51,827 nt of DNA from an uncultured Collinsella sp. (GTDB taxonomy: Bacteria; Actinomycetota; Coriobacteriia; Coriobacteriales; Coriobacteriaceae): the NCBI GenBank assembly GCA_900758375.1, contig CAAERJ010000037.1, forward strand, positions 1-51,827. Direction: 5' to 3'. Position numbers and translations under genes: made by a program. This document shows, one piece after another, positions 16,011 to 23,995 of this stretch; positions within the stretch are counted from its first letter, which is position 1, and each line of letters starts with the position of its first letter. The notes under the pieces are model-generated. The model was not told where the DNA came from, made no database searches, and saw only the letters and a program-made list of their open reading frames with translations.

Positions 16011-16331
16011 TTAGTCTAACAACTTGTGCGGACTACTCTGACGCTCCGTAATCTTGTTCAGCTCATTCGTCTCTTCCAGCTCCGACATATCGGGATACCC
16101 CCTCCTTTCACACTCGTGCTCCGCCATGTACTTCAACCTCGTCGTCACCAATGCGAGCAAGGAGCTATGCAAAATGTCTGGGATGACCCACGCGGAGTTG
16201 ACGCATTGCTGAGCCACGACGTCTGAAGTCTGTCGGGCTGGATCAAGAGGCCCGTCGCAGTCGATTGCAGCACGGACGATGTCCCGTTCTTGGTGTCCAA
16301 GGCTAAAAGCAGGGAAAATGGTGTTCGTTGC
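16011..16331 (-). pseudogene. 5'-truncated gene remnant, 106 codons
   Basis: The minus strand is open from just after a TAA (16332-16334) to a stop at 16011 and reads like real protein: FPAFSLGHQERDIVRAAI, CDGPLDPARQTSDVV, WVIPDILHSSLLALVTTRL, then HECERRGYPDMSEL. There is no ATG near the start; a GTG at 16217 is the first usable initiator. It is most likely the C-terminal end of a gene cut at about 16331. The family is not recognised. Confidence 0.45.
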
Positions 16332-16390
16332 TTAACGTGCTATATATAACGCATCGCCCACCAGCTGGAAAAGGAATCAGACTTATACCA

Positions 16391-16428
16391 AAAGAGGTCA
16401 TATAGGCGATAGCCAATATGACCTCTTT
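16391..16428. terminator. Terminator at the 3' end of the capsule operon
   Basis: AAAGAGGTCATAT (16391-16403) and ATATGACCTCTTT (16416-16428) form a perfect 13-bp stem with a 12-nt loop. It lies 55 bp past the end of the ugd remnant on the minus strand, the expected position for the end of the capsule operon. T-rich flanks on both sides suggest it works in both directions. Confidence 0.7.
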
Positions 16429-16482
16429 CTTGTCAATACGACTTGTAGGCAAGTCCAGAGTCGGGCCTGGGAATCCTCTCCC

Positions 16483-16680
16483 CTAGTCCTTCTTAAACAG
16501 ATCCCTCGTGTACACCTTGTCCGCCACGTCCGCGAGCTCGTCGCTCCAGCGGTTGGCGACGATCACGTCGCAGCCGGCCTTGAAGGCCTCCAGGTCGTGG
16601 GTCACCTCGGATCCGAAGAACTCCGGCGCGTTCAGCGTGGGCTCGTGGACCACCACGGGCACGCCCTTGGCCTTCACAAC
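16483..16680 (-). pseudogene. ugd: C-terminal remnant of UDP-glucose 6-dehydrogenase
   Basis: About 65 codons remain: VVKAKGVPVVVHEPTL, FFGSEVTHDLEAFKAGCDVI, and VYTRDLFKKD to the stop. This is the very end of Ugd, which makes UDP-glucuronate for capsule. Upstream of about 16680 the frame continues into unrelated sequence next to the AbiH gene, so the first about 85% of ugd has been lost. Its location at the tail of the capsule operon, just before the terminator, suggests that ugd was the operon's last gene before the AbiH/EEP block arrived. Confidence 0.8.
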
Positions 16681-16746
16681 ACGACGTCTAGCGCCATTGA
16701 AAATGCGAATGTCAGGAACTAAGCCATAAACCAATAACCTAAACAG

Positions 16747-17802
16747 CTAGTCGGGCACTTTTTTAATTGATATACGACCCTCCATGAGCAGCTTATGAAT
16801 CAAATTGTCTCCATGACCACGATTAGTCATAGTTGACCCATAAGATGAGAGAAGCCTCACGATAGATTTCTGCAGGTCCTTCTCAGCTGAAGAGCAGTAT
16901 GGAGCGTAATAAAAGACCAGCGACGTCTTGCCACCATATAAATTAACATTATCAAATATCGATTGGAAATATGAGTAATCAGCCTCAGCCAAAGAATGTC
17001 CGAAGAATTTAATAATCGTTGTCCCTTGGTCACAGGGAGCCGACTCACATGGTCTCGAAACTGGAGCACGTAAATCCATACGATGGGATGCCATAACTCT
17101 ATAGGTCTTCGTAAAGGACATTAATCTGTCATCATAAATAAGGCCAGTTCCGTCTATACCGAAAATGATTTCTCCCCCGCAACGACCGTGAATATTAATA
17201 TAGTCGACCTCGGCAACATCTAGGTCCTGCTTCATTAACAACGGATGCGTGTAATTAAAATTCAGTATTGTTGCATCTGTTATTTGATTTCCGACACCAG
17301 AGGAAACTAAGCTGGTTAGCAAAAGTTTAGAGTCAATGCCGTATCGGTCGCATTCTTTAATTGCCTTTTTAAGGTAACTGGCAAATGCGGTCTCAAGCAT
17401 ATTTAACTCAGATAGGAGGACGGAATATAGATCGCTAATGCTTTTGCATTGAAAGCCTTTATATGCAAGGAATTGCGATACGTAGACGCTGTCGTGCTTA
17501 TTTCTTTGAATTTTATTGTGCTTCAGCGCCGAATATATATCAGCTACCGTAATAAACGCCGAATTCTTCGACGAGATAGCATCTGAATGACTTAAGACTT
17601 CTTTCATTACATACTCAACATCGCACCCCCAACCCGATTTATAAAAGCTATAGGGTGCAGAAGCGGCATTGGAAAGAGTTTCATTGAGTACGGGCTTTAG
17701 CCGAATCGAAAAGAAATCTGAATATCGCGATTTCAAACCACAGTGTAAGTCAAAGCCATTTCCTAAAATCAAGAGTTGATGAGGGTTTCCGTAAGTGGCC
17801 AT
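16747..17802 (-). CDS. abiH: AbiH family abortive infection protein
   Basis: This 351-aa protein opens with the AbiH hallmark LLILGNGFDLHCGLKSRYSDFF (in outline: NGFDL, then Y-S-D-F) and has NFNYTHPLL and HIHGR-type motifs (INIHGRCGG) and a late FFGHSLAEADYSYF, all typical of the family. AbiH proteins abort phage infection by an unknown mechanism. Codon use is AT-richer than in the capsule genes around it. The gene ends 12 bp before the frame of the ugd remnant begins, so it sits right at the truncation point. Confidence 0.9.
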   Translation of the reverse strand: MATYGNPHQLLILGNGFDLHCGLKSRYSDFFSIRLKPVLNETLSNAASAPYSFYKSGWGCDVEYVMKEVLSHSDAISSKNSAFITVADIYSALKHNKIQRNKHDSVYVSQFLAYKGFQCKSISDLYSVLLSELNMLETAFASYLKKAIKECDRYGIDSKLLLTSLVSSGVGNQITDATILNFNYTHPLLMKQDLDVAEVDYINIHGRCGGEIIFGIDGTGLIYDDRLMSFTKTYRVMASHRMDLRAPVSRPCESAPCDQGTTIIKFFGHSLAEADYSYFQSIFDNVNLYGGKTSLVFYYAPYCSSAEKDLQKSIVRLLSSYGSTMTNRGHGDNLIHKLLMEGRISIKKVPD

Positions 17803-17990
17803 ATCAGTCGATAGACTCCAAAATCATTTTTAGGTTCAAGACGAAAACCCCGCTACATCGCAGCTATCAGCGGTCCATTTCCTTCGGCTCGTGTTAAGCG
17901 CCAATCCATAATAAGTTGCAACAACATAGATATTAGGAGAGGCGAAATGACAAATAGAAACGTTAGATAGATCAGTTAATTGACATCCAG

Positions 17991-18548
17991 CTACGACGCT
18001 TCGTTCATCAGACGGTTGCAGATATAGATTAGCTTTACGCTCTTGAGGAGTTGATTGAACACACTGTCGAGATCTTCATCGTCTTGTATCGTGATATTGC
18101 AGGGGTCGGCCTCTTCGAACTTATAACGGTCGTAGATCTTTGCAAGATCGTTGCAAACGCCTCGATCGACAGTCATGATGGCAGGATACGACGGATCAAA
18201 TTTGATGGTGAATAGTCTGAATCGGTAACCATCAGAACGAATCTCGAAGCTATAGTCATTTTTCTTGTACAGGTCACCGGCATCTTTGAGATCGGAATCG
18301 GGGGTAGAAAGGAGAGTTCTTCCTGAGATAATTCTTGAAACTGTTGTGGATGCACTTTCGGCCAAATCAAGCGCTGGGACAAGAGTCCTGTTAACATCGA
18401 AAGTCCGTGAAAACAACCCTTTAACCTTGCCTCCAGATGCTTCAGAAAGCATTTTGGTCTGCTTATTAAAATAAGGGATAATTCCGTCTGTTGTCTTTTG
18501 CTGAGGCTGAGAGAGAACATCTAACCACGGGTTTACACTGGAAGTCAT
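17991..18548 (-). CDS. Unknown protein co-transcribed with EEP nuclease
   Basis: This 185-aa protein has no recognised family. It starts 10 bp after the stop of the EEP gene, so the two form an operon. There are no membrane segments or signal peptide; the C-terminal half is acidic with a beta-rich centre (YSFEIRSDGYRFRLFTIKF) and a final helix (LLKSVKLIYICNRLMN). As the consistent neighbour of a nuclease it could be an inhibitor, sensor or effector partner, but this is only inferred from position. It is followed by 188 bp without a gene and then abiH. Confidence 0.6.
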   Translation of the reverse strand: MTSSVNPWLDVLSQPQQKTTDGIIPYFNKQTKMLSEASGGKVKGLFSRTFDVNRTLVPALDLAESASTTVSRIISGRTLLSTPDSDLKDAGDLYKKNDYSFEIRSDGYRFRLFTIKFDPSYPAIMTVDRGVCNDLAKIYDRYKFEEADPCNITIQDDEDLDSVFNQLLKSVKLIYICNRLMNEAS

Positions 18549-18558
18549 AACAGCTCAC

Positions 18559-19344
18559 CTAACTTAAATCGATATCAACCAACAGCGGCAAATGATCGCT
18601 TATCTTCCTGTTGGGACGAACTTTTGCTATCAAGTCCTCATCCCCTATCTTCTTTAGATAGCTGTAGGAGTTAATTGAATCCATCAATGGAGGGCTTACT
18701 AGTGCTTGGTCATAACAGTTCCAAACGGGGCTAGTGTAATCGCTGGAATAATATACGGACCCATAGTTTTCTGACTCCTCCGATAACCAATGGATTGTTG
18801 GATTATAGAGAAAGGGATATTCGTTCCCACGCCACGTTCTCGAACTCTTATTCCTGACTATCCCCTTGAATAGCATCGCATTAAATGCGTTCGGGTGAAG
18901 CAGCTCCTTATCATATGGATTTGCGTTCATATCGCCCATAATAATTGTTTTCTTAATCGCTAGCTTGCTTTCGTAACCATGGACGACGCTCATCATTGCT
19001 CGGATATCAATTAACCGGGGTTCCGAATCTGTCGAAGACCTTCGGTCGACCAGATGAGCCGCGGCAACAACAAAGTAAATCTCACCTATTTTCATTGGCA
19101 GCACGGTAAACCTAGATTGCTCGAAGCACTCAAGAATCTCAATGGACTCACGAGCATACATTTTGACTTTGTCACACCCGCCGTAGCCTATTGGGCGATA
19201 GCCAGAGCTCTTTAAAAGCTCATCTGAGAATTCAGTTCCGGAATATTCCGCAAAAGCAGCAATGCCGACATCATTCTCTCGCATGCACGCGAGGGCAAGG
19301 TCGGCATTGTTTTTCTTGTTTATGTTCCAAAAGAGCAGCTTCAT
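18559..19344 (-). CDS. Endonuclease/exonuclease/phosphatase family protein
   Basis: This 261-aa protein has the EEP (DNase I-like) motifs in order: LLFWNINKKN (N near the start), AAFAEYS (metal-binding E), MGDMNANP (D-x-N, about residue 140), and SDHLPLLVDIDL at the C-terminus (D-H pair). Catalytic residues appear intact, so Mg-dependent phosphodiester or phosphomonoester cleavage is likely. It starts 18 bp after wecB and is followed at 10 bp by the 185-aa gene. EEP proteins are not a usual part of capsule operons, so it looks like cargo inserted behind wecB; defence is a plausible but unproven role. Confidence 0.8.
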   Translation of the reverse strand: MKLLFWNINKKNNADLALACMRENDVGIAAFAEYSGTEFSDELLKSSGYRPIGYGGCDKVKMYARESIEILECFEQSRFTVLPMKIGEIYFVVAAAHLVDRRSSTDSEPRLIDIRAMMSVVHGYESKLAIKKTIIMGDMNANPYDKELLHPNAFNAMLFKGIVRNKSSRTWRGNEYPFLYNPTIHWLSEESENYGSVYYSSDYTSPVWNCYDQALVSPPLMDSINSYSYLKKIGDEDLIAKVRPNRKISDHLPLLVDIDLS

Positions 19345-19362
19345 AAAACAGCTCGGAGAAAA

Positions 19363-20457
19363 CTACTGCGCCAGCACGTCCGCGATGCGTTCGCTCGCAT
19401 GTCCATCACCATAGGGGTTCGATGCATGGCTCATGGCCTCGTACTCGGCCTGATCGGAGAGAAGGCGGCTGAACTCACGGTAGATGACGTCCTCCTCGGT
19501 GCCGACGAGTTTCAGGGTGCCGGCGGCAACGCCCTCGGGGCGCTCGGTGGTGTCGCGCATGACGAGCACCGGCTTGCCCAAGCTCGGGGCCTCCTCCTGG
19601 ATGCCGCCCGAGTCGGTGAGGATGAGGTGGCTCGCCGCCATGAAGTTGTGGAAGTCGAGCACCTCGAGCGGGTCGATGATGTGCAGGCGGTCGAAACCGT
19701 CCAGCTCCCCGTGGGCGGCCTTGCGGACGAGCGGGTTCATGTGGATGGGGTAGATCGCCTTGGTGTCGGGGTGCTCCCCCATCACGCGGCGGATGGCGCG
19801 GAACATGCGGTGCATGGGCTCGCCCAGGTTCTCGCGGCGGTGCGCCGTGATGAGGATGAGGCGGGAGCCCTCGGCCCACTCGAGCTCGGGGTGGGAGTAG
19901 CCCTCGCGCACGGTGGTGCGCAGTGCGTCGATGCCCGTGTTGCCGGTGACCCAGATCCTGGACTCGGGCTTGCCCTCGTCGAGCAGATTCTGCTTACTTG
20001 CCTCCGTGGGGGCGAAGTAGTACTCACTGACGATATCGACGGCCTGGCGGTTGAACTCCTCCGGCCAGGGACTGTAGATGTCGTGCGTGCGAAGGCCCGC
20101 CTCGACATGGCCCACGGGGATCTGCAGGTAGAAGCACGCCAGTGCCGCGGCGAAGCTGGTCGTAGTGTCGCCATGGACCAGGACCACGTCGGGCCTCTCG
20201 TCCTCGAGGACAGCCTTGAGCTTGACCAGCACGTCGCACGTCACGTCGAACAGCGTCTGGCCCGGCTTCATGATCGCCAGGTCGTGGTCGGGAGCCACGT
20301 CGAAGACGCGCAGCACCTGGTCGAGCATCTCGCGGTGCTGGCCGGTCACGGTCACGACGGTCTCGAACTCATCCCTGCGCGCCTTCAGCTCGTTGACGAG
20401 CGGGCACATCTTGATTGCCTCCGGGCGGGTGCCGAAGACGAGCATGATTTTCTTCAT
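19363..20457 (-). CDS. wecB: UDP-N-acetylglucosamine 2-epimerase (non-hydrolysing)
   Basis: This 364-aa protein interconverts UDP-GlcNAc and UDP-ManNAc. Family motifs are FGTRPEAIKMCPL at the start, VTGQHREMLDQVL, HGDTTTSFAAAL, HVEAGLRT, ITAHRRENLGEP and TDSGGIQEEAPSLGKPVL with the UDP-binding and catalytic Asp/Glu/His residues. Length is normal. GGGAGG precedes the ATG by 9 bp. It is the last intact capsule gene before the EEP/partner/AbiH block and supplies N-acetylmannosamine for the polysaccharide. Confidence 0.95.
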   Translation of the reverse strand: MKKIMLVFGTRPEAIKMCPLVNELKARRDEFETVVTVTGQHREMLDQVLRVFDVAPDHDLAIMKPGQTLFDVTCDVLVKLKAVLEDERPDVVLVHGDTTTSFAAALACFYLQIPVGHVEAGLRTHDIYSPWPEEFNRQAVDIVSEYYFAPTEASKQNLLDEGKPESRIWVTGNTGIDALRTTVREGYSHPELEWAEGSRLILITAHRRENLGEPMHRMFRAIRRVMGEHPDTKAIYPIHMNPLVRKAAHGELDGFDRLHIIDPLEVLDFHNFMAASHLILTDSGGIQEEAPSLGKPVLVMRDTTERPEGVAAGTLKLVGTEEDVIYREFSRLLSDQAEYEAMSHASNPYGDGHASERIADVLAQ

Positions 20458-20475
20458 TGAGACAAACCTCCCAAA

Positions 20476-21636
20476 CTAGCTAAACCGTGCTTTTGCCTCG
20501 GAAACCCATCGGCGTAGTTTCGAGCGATAGCACAGCTTGTCTACAAAGTCATCGAACGGTACGTCGTCTGCGGTCGCAAGCGCCATCAACTGTGCTCGAG
20601 ACGGATGAGGTTTGATAGGCTCTCGGAGTTGCGGGTTAGAGTCTATGTAATCTGCTAATTCGACCTCTTCAAGTCGACCGAGATTCCCGCAAGCGCGAAG
20701 AGCCTTCTCTCCTTTTTCGGTAGAGGCGATTATCAGGCTGACACCCTCTCGATAGTATTGTTTAGGCTTTCTCTTCTCCACACCCCACGCATCGCCTATC
20801 GTCAGGTCTCCGACGCGCGAAAGGTTGGTGTAACGGCAGGAATAACAAGAAGGCCTCATGATGGCATGGGAAAGGAAGGCGGTCATGTATGGATCATCTA
20901 GTGTTATCGCCATTCGGCTGTATTGCTTACCGTTCGCGAACCGTGCGAGCACCCTTTTATGAAGCCATCCGCCCTTTTTCACTGTGAATTGGAATTGCTC
21001 GACTTTAGAGCTGTATTTGCGCTCCAAGTACCCAATATAGCGTTCGAAGACTTTTGGAGACCCTACGCCATGGCAAACAAGATCTATGCAAAGCAGCGTG
21101 TCATAGGGGCGGCGCAAATAGTGTCGCAGTCCGTCAACCTGGCAGGGTGTTCCAGTGAATACGACGTGTTTGCGGCTGCGCAGACAATTCTCGACATCCT
21201 TGTAGATATCGCCGATTTCCGCTTGCACATATTTTGAGCCCGAGAAGGTATGAACCTCTGCAACGGAGTCAACGCGGGCAAAGCGGGCACGTTTTTCGGA
21301 GTCAAGCCCGACGCCGAAGATAGCAACATCACTGCAACCGCCGAGAAAGGCGCGGCATATATCCTGGAAAGCTCCGCCCGAGGCGCTCTCCAGTTTGTTG
21401 CTCGGGGACAAGGTCTGATACAAATAGCTCTTCGTAGGGAGGCTTTTGCTTAGAACGCGGTTGTTAATGGGACATGTCTTCCTGCACAGATTGCAGTCTA
21501 TGCACTGGTCGCTGTCGACAACGGGCCTGAAAAAACCCTCGTTGTCGGCAGCAGCGGTGACACACCCTGTGGGGCAAACAGACACACAGGCCTGGCACCC
21601 TGTGCATAATTCGAAGTCGCAGATCTCTTTAGTCAA
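20476..21636 (-). CDS. F420H2 dehydrogenase beta-like iron-sulfur protein
   Basis: This protein of about 386 aa has two 4Fe-4S ferredoxin clusters at the N-terminus (CTGCQACVSVCP and CIDCNLCRKTCP), the FrhB-like N-domain (GGAFQDICRAFL), a conserved GTPCQVDGLRHYL, and the C-domain with SCYSCRYTNLSRVGDLTIGD, a further cysteine set. Such proteins recur in polysaccharide clusters next to pyruvyltransferases, as here, with an unknown redox role. I set the start at the TTG at 21636, just past the upstream stop with GAGGAGGT 11 nt before it; the open frame extends to 21723. Confidence 0.8.
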   Translation of the reverse strand: MTKEICDFELCTGCQACVSVCPTGCVTAAADNEGFFRPVVDSDQCIDCNLCRKTCPINNRVLSKSLPTKSYLYQTLSPSNKLESASGGAFQDICRAFLGGCSDVAIFGVGLDSEKRARFARVDSVAEVHTFSGSKYVQAEIGDIYKDVENCLRSRKHVVFTGTPCQVDGLRHYLRRPYDTLLCIDLVCHGVGSPKVFERYIGYLERKYSSKVEQFQFTVKKGGWLHKRVLARFANGKQYSRMAITLDDPYMTAFLSHAIMRPSCYSCRYTNLSRVGDLTIGDAWGVEKRKPKQYYREGVSLIIASTEKGEKALRACGNLGRLEEVELADYIDSNPQLREPIKPHPSRAQLMALATADDVPFDDFVDKLCYRSKLRRWVSEAKARFS

Positions 21637-21637
21637 T

Positions 21638-22732
21638 CTAATCGAGCACCTCCTCGATGGAGGTGAGCAGGTAACTTCTCGAAAAATCAACGATCGGAGA
21701 AAGTCGTTTGTAAACGAAAGCAAAGTCGATAGGCTTATCGATAAGTTCTACGGCATCCTCGACGTTCCGCGCAAGACGATCCGAGGTGCCCGCGTCGCGC
21801 ATGAGACTCTCTAATCGCAAGTGATTTCCGCCCGGAAGAAGGCAGATAAATTGCTTTCTGAGGATATGCGAGAAGGCGACCCCATGGAAGGAGCTCGTGA
21901 TCATGAGGTCAGCCCCGTCCAAAAGGTTAATAAATTCCTTAGGTCCGGCATCGCGCGGAAAATAATCGCTTGCACATTTCGAGGCAAGGCCACCGATTTG
22001 GATAACGGGCTTTCCTGTCACATCGTGCGCTCTGCGAACGACCTTTTCGAGAACTTCGTCTTTGTTGATCGCATAGACCAGGATATAGCCGTTCTTGGGA
22101 ACGCCTGCCTCGTATGACGAGGACGCGAGAGAACGATACTCGTCACCGTCGAGCAGAAAGACGGGATCGAGCGTATGGACGGCGTCCTCGCGCCCCGCAT
22201 CGTTGAGCTGTTTCGCCGTAAGGTCTTCCCTCAAGGAAATCGAGCAAAAACCCTTCGTTTTACGAATAAGGTCCCCGGCCTCATCCTGACTAAGCAACTT
22301 TCCGGCGCTCGCCGAGAAAGCGAGCTTCTTATTACTGTCCGTAAACTCGAGATAATAAGCGGGGTCGTTACCGCAAAGGTAATCTGGGTTCCAGACCTGG
22401 TCGCTTCCAATAAGGTAGACATCGGCTTGAGGAGGGCAAGACTTAATTTCGTTGTAACGCGCGTACCTGCGGCTGAGTGGCCTTGACGAGATAAAAGACT
22501 GGAACCTTTTCTCCCTGGTCCTAACTGCCAGGCCGTGCAGCAGACGGCCGGCCAGCATGGTTGGTATGCGTTTGACCGATGTGAGACCATTCGAGTATGA
22601 GGGGCGATAGTCAAGGGTTTCGGGACGATACCCGTTTTTCTCCAGGAACCAGGAAAGGGCGAATGCCTGCCAGACCGAGCCAAAGTTATTATTCTGGCTG
22701 TGAATCGTCGTAAGGGATATTTTTTCGTTCAT
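21638..22732 (-). CDS. Polysaccharide pyruvyltransferase family protein
   Basis: The protein has 364 aa. The start IHSQNNNFGSVWQAFALSWF and the block GSDQVWNPDYL are characteristic of the family (CsaB/GumL/WcaK-like), with a late SSFHGVAFS matching the usual S-x-R/F-H-G nucleotide-sugar site. It probably adds ketal-linked pyruvate from phosphoenolpyruvate to the repeat unit, giving it negative charge. Overlapping or near-adjacent ends with the iron-sulfur gene suggest they work together. Confidence 0.85.
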   Translation of the reverse strand: MNEKISLTTIHSQNNNFGSVWQAFALSWFLEKNGYRPETLDYRPSYSNGLTSVKRIPTMLAGRLLHGLAVRTREKRFQSFISSRPLSRRYARYNEIKSCPPQADVYLIGSDQVWNPDYLCGNDPAYYLEFTDSNKKLAFSASAGKLLSQDEAGDLIRKTKGFCSISLREDLTAKQLNDAGREDAVHTLDPVFLLDGDEYRSLASSSYEAGVPKNGYILVYAINKDEVLEKVVRRAHDVTGKPVIQIGGLASKCASDYFPRDAGPKEFINLLDGADLMITSSFHGVAFSHILRKQFICLLPGGNHLRLESLMRDAGTSDRLARNVEDAVELIDKPIDFAFVYKRLSPIVDFSRSYLLTSIEEVLD

Positions 22733-23995
22733 TTAAGCACCTCGCTTAGAGTTAACAACGAATAGACCAATCTCCGTCAGGTACACAACCGACCAAGTGG
22801 CCGACAATGCGACGAGAAAGGTGATTACATCGGCTCCACAGGCGACTGAAATCGCCAAAACGCCGACAAGAGTGATGAGCAGAAGCAACTGAATGACCGT
22901 CTCCTGCCACTGCTTCCTGGACAGGAAGAACCCATAGCCAATCGAGCCTGCGAGGAAGCGCAGCAAAAACATCGGTACGAGAATCTGAACGTATACGCCC
23001 GCCTCCTCCCATTCTGGGCCGAAGAGGACGGAAAAGGCCGGGGGGGAGAAGAAAAACAGCAAAGCACTGATAGGAAGGATGATAGCAAGGGAGGCGAGGA
23101 GCATTTTAAGAGTCGACTTAAAATAGGAACCGCTGGAACCCATCTCCCTCTCCGAAAGCTTGCAGTGGACCCTTGCGATGTTTGAGCTGAAAACAGCGAG
23201 AGGAACCCCGAGCACCCTAAATGATATGGAATAGAGTCCGAGGACCCCCATCCCGTAGACATTGCCGATGCAAAGGCTGACCAGCGAATATGATTCCGCG
23301 TTCAGCAAGGTCGCGGGCGTTGAGAATAATGCTTGCGCGCGGTTGTCGACTACAGCCCGTCTCACAGCGTCGGAGTCCACCCTAAGGGCATCCTTCCAGC
23401 TGTCGTGGAGCGCTCTCAGCTGAAGCTTAATCCCTGCGAATTGTCCAACAAGCTGAGAAACAAGAAGCACGGCGGCATTTGGGGCGACGAGTCCGGCGCC
23501 AACCATAATGGCATTCTGGGTAACAGAACGGCCAACGTATGCATCGCTGATTGCCTTGTACTCTTCGTTTCTGTTGTTGCAGCCGTTAAGTATGTTAATA
23601 GCTCCGGCAACCAGCAAGAGGGGAAAGGCGAAAACTATCGTCCAAAGCGAACTCGGCTCGACCATTTCGAAAAGCCAGCACACCACAAAAGAGCCGACCC
23701 CAATCAGAAGCGATAAAGCAACGGTTATGATCACACACGCTTTGAACAACGGCCCGAAGGACTCCTTGTCGGCAGTGACTATTGAGACATCGTATCGAAG
23801 GCAGATGACACCTGAAAAAGCGGAGACAATCGAAAGAACAAACGTGAAGAGGCCGATGACCTCGGTCGAATACAGACGTGTCAGCACCGGCGACATCGCA
23901 AACGTGAGAAGCTGGGCGATGAGGGATCCGGACGAGAGAAGCACAATCTGTTTGGCAGCCTTGCCGTTCTTAAGCCTCGCTACTAATGAGCCCAC
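22733..23995 (-). CDS. wzx: Wzx-type repeat-unit flippase
   Basis: This 420-aa membrane protein has 12 or more hydrophobic segments of the MOP/MATE oligosaccharide flippase fold. The N-terminus IVLLSSGSLIAQLLTFAMSP and the conserved early arginine/tyrosine (TRLYSTEVIGLFTF) match Wzx. It would move undecaprenyl-linked repeat units across the membrane. The GTG start overlaps the stop of wzy by one base (TAGTG). Confidence 0.85.
   Translation of the reverse strand: MGSLVARLKNGKAAKQIVLLSSGSLIAQLLTFAMSPVLTRLYSTEVIGLFTFVLSIVSAFSGVICLRYDVSIVTADKESFGPLFKACVIITVALSLLIGVGSFVVCWLFEMVEPSSLWTIVFAFPLLLVAGAINILNGCNNRNEEYKAISDAYVGRSVTQNAIMVGAGLVAPNAAVLLVSQLVGQFAGIKLQLRALHDSWKDALRVDSDAVRRAVVDNRAQALFSTPATLLNAESYSLVSLCIGNVYGMGVLGLYSISFRVLGVPLAVFSSNIARVHCKLSEREMGSSGSYFKSTLKMLLASLAIILPISALLFFFSPPAFSVLFGPEWEEAGVYVQILVPMFLLRFLAGSIGYGFFLSRKQWQETVIQLLLLITLVGVLAISVACGADVITFLVALSATWSVVYLTEIGLFVVNSKRGA

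Noticed and set aside
19399..20460. 353-codon plus-strand frame opposite wecB
   Set aside because: A mirror of a GC-rich real gene; composition is dominated by V, A, D, H, L with no domain, and wecB is unmistakable.
20476..21723. Longer start for the iron-sulfur gene at 21723
   Set aside because: It would overlap the pyruvyltransferase by about 85 bp; the TTG at 21636 with a ribosome site just past the upstream stop is more likely.
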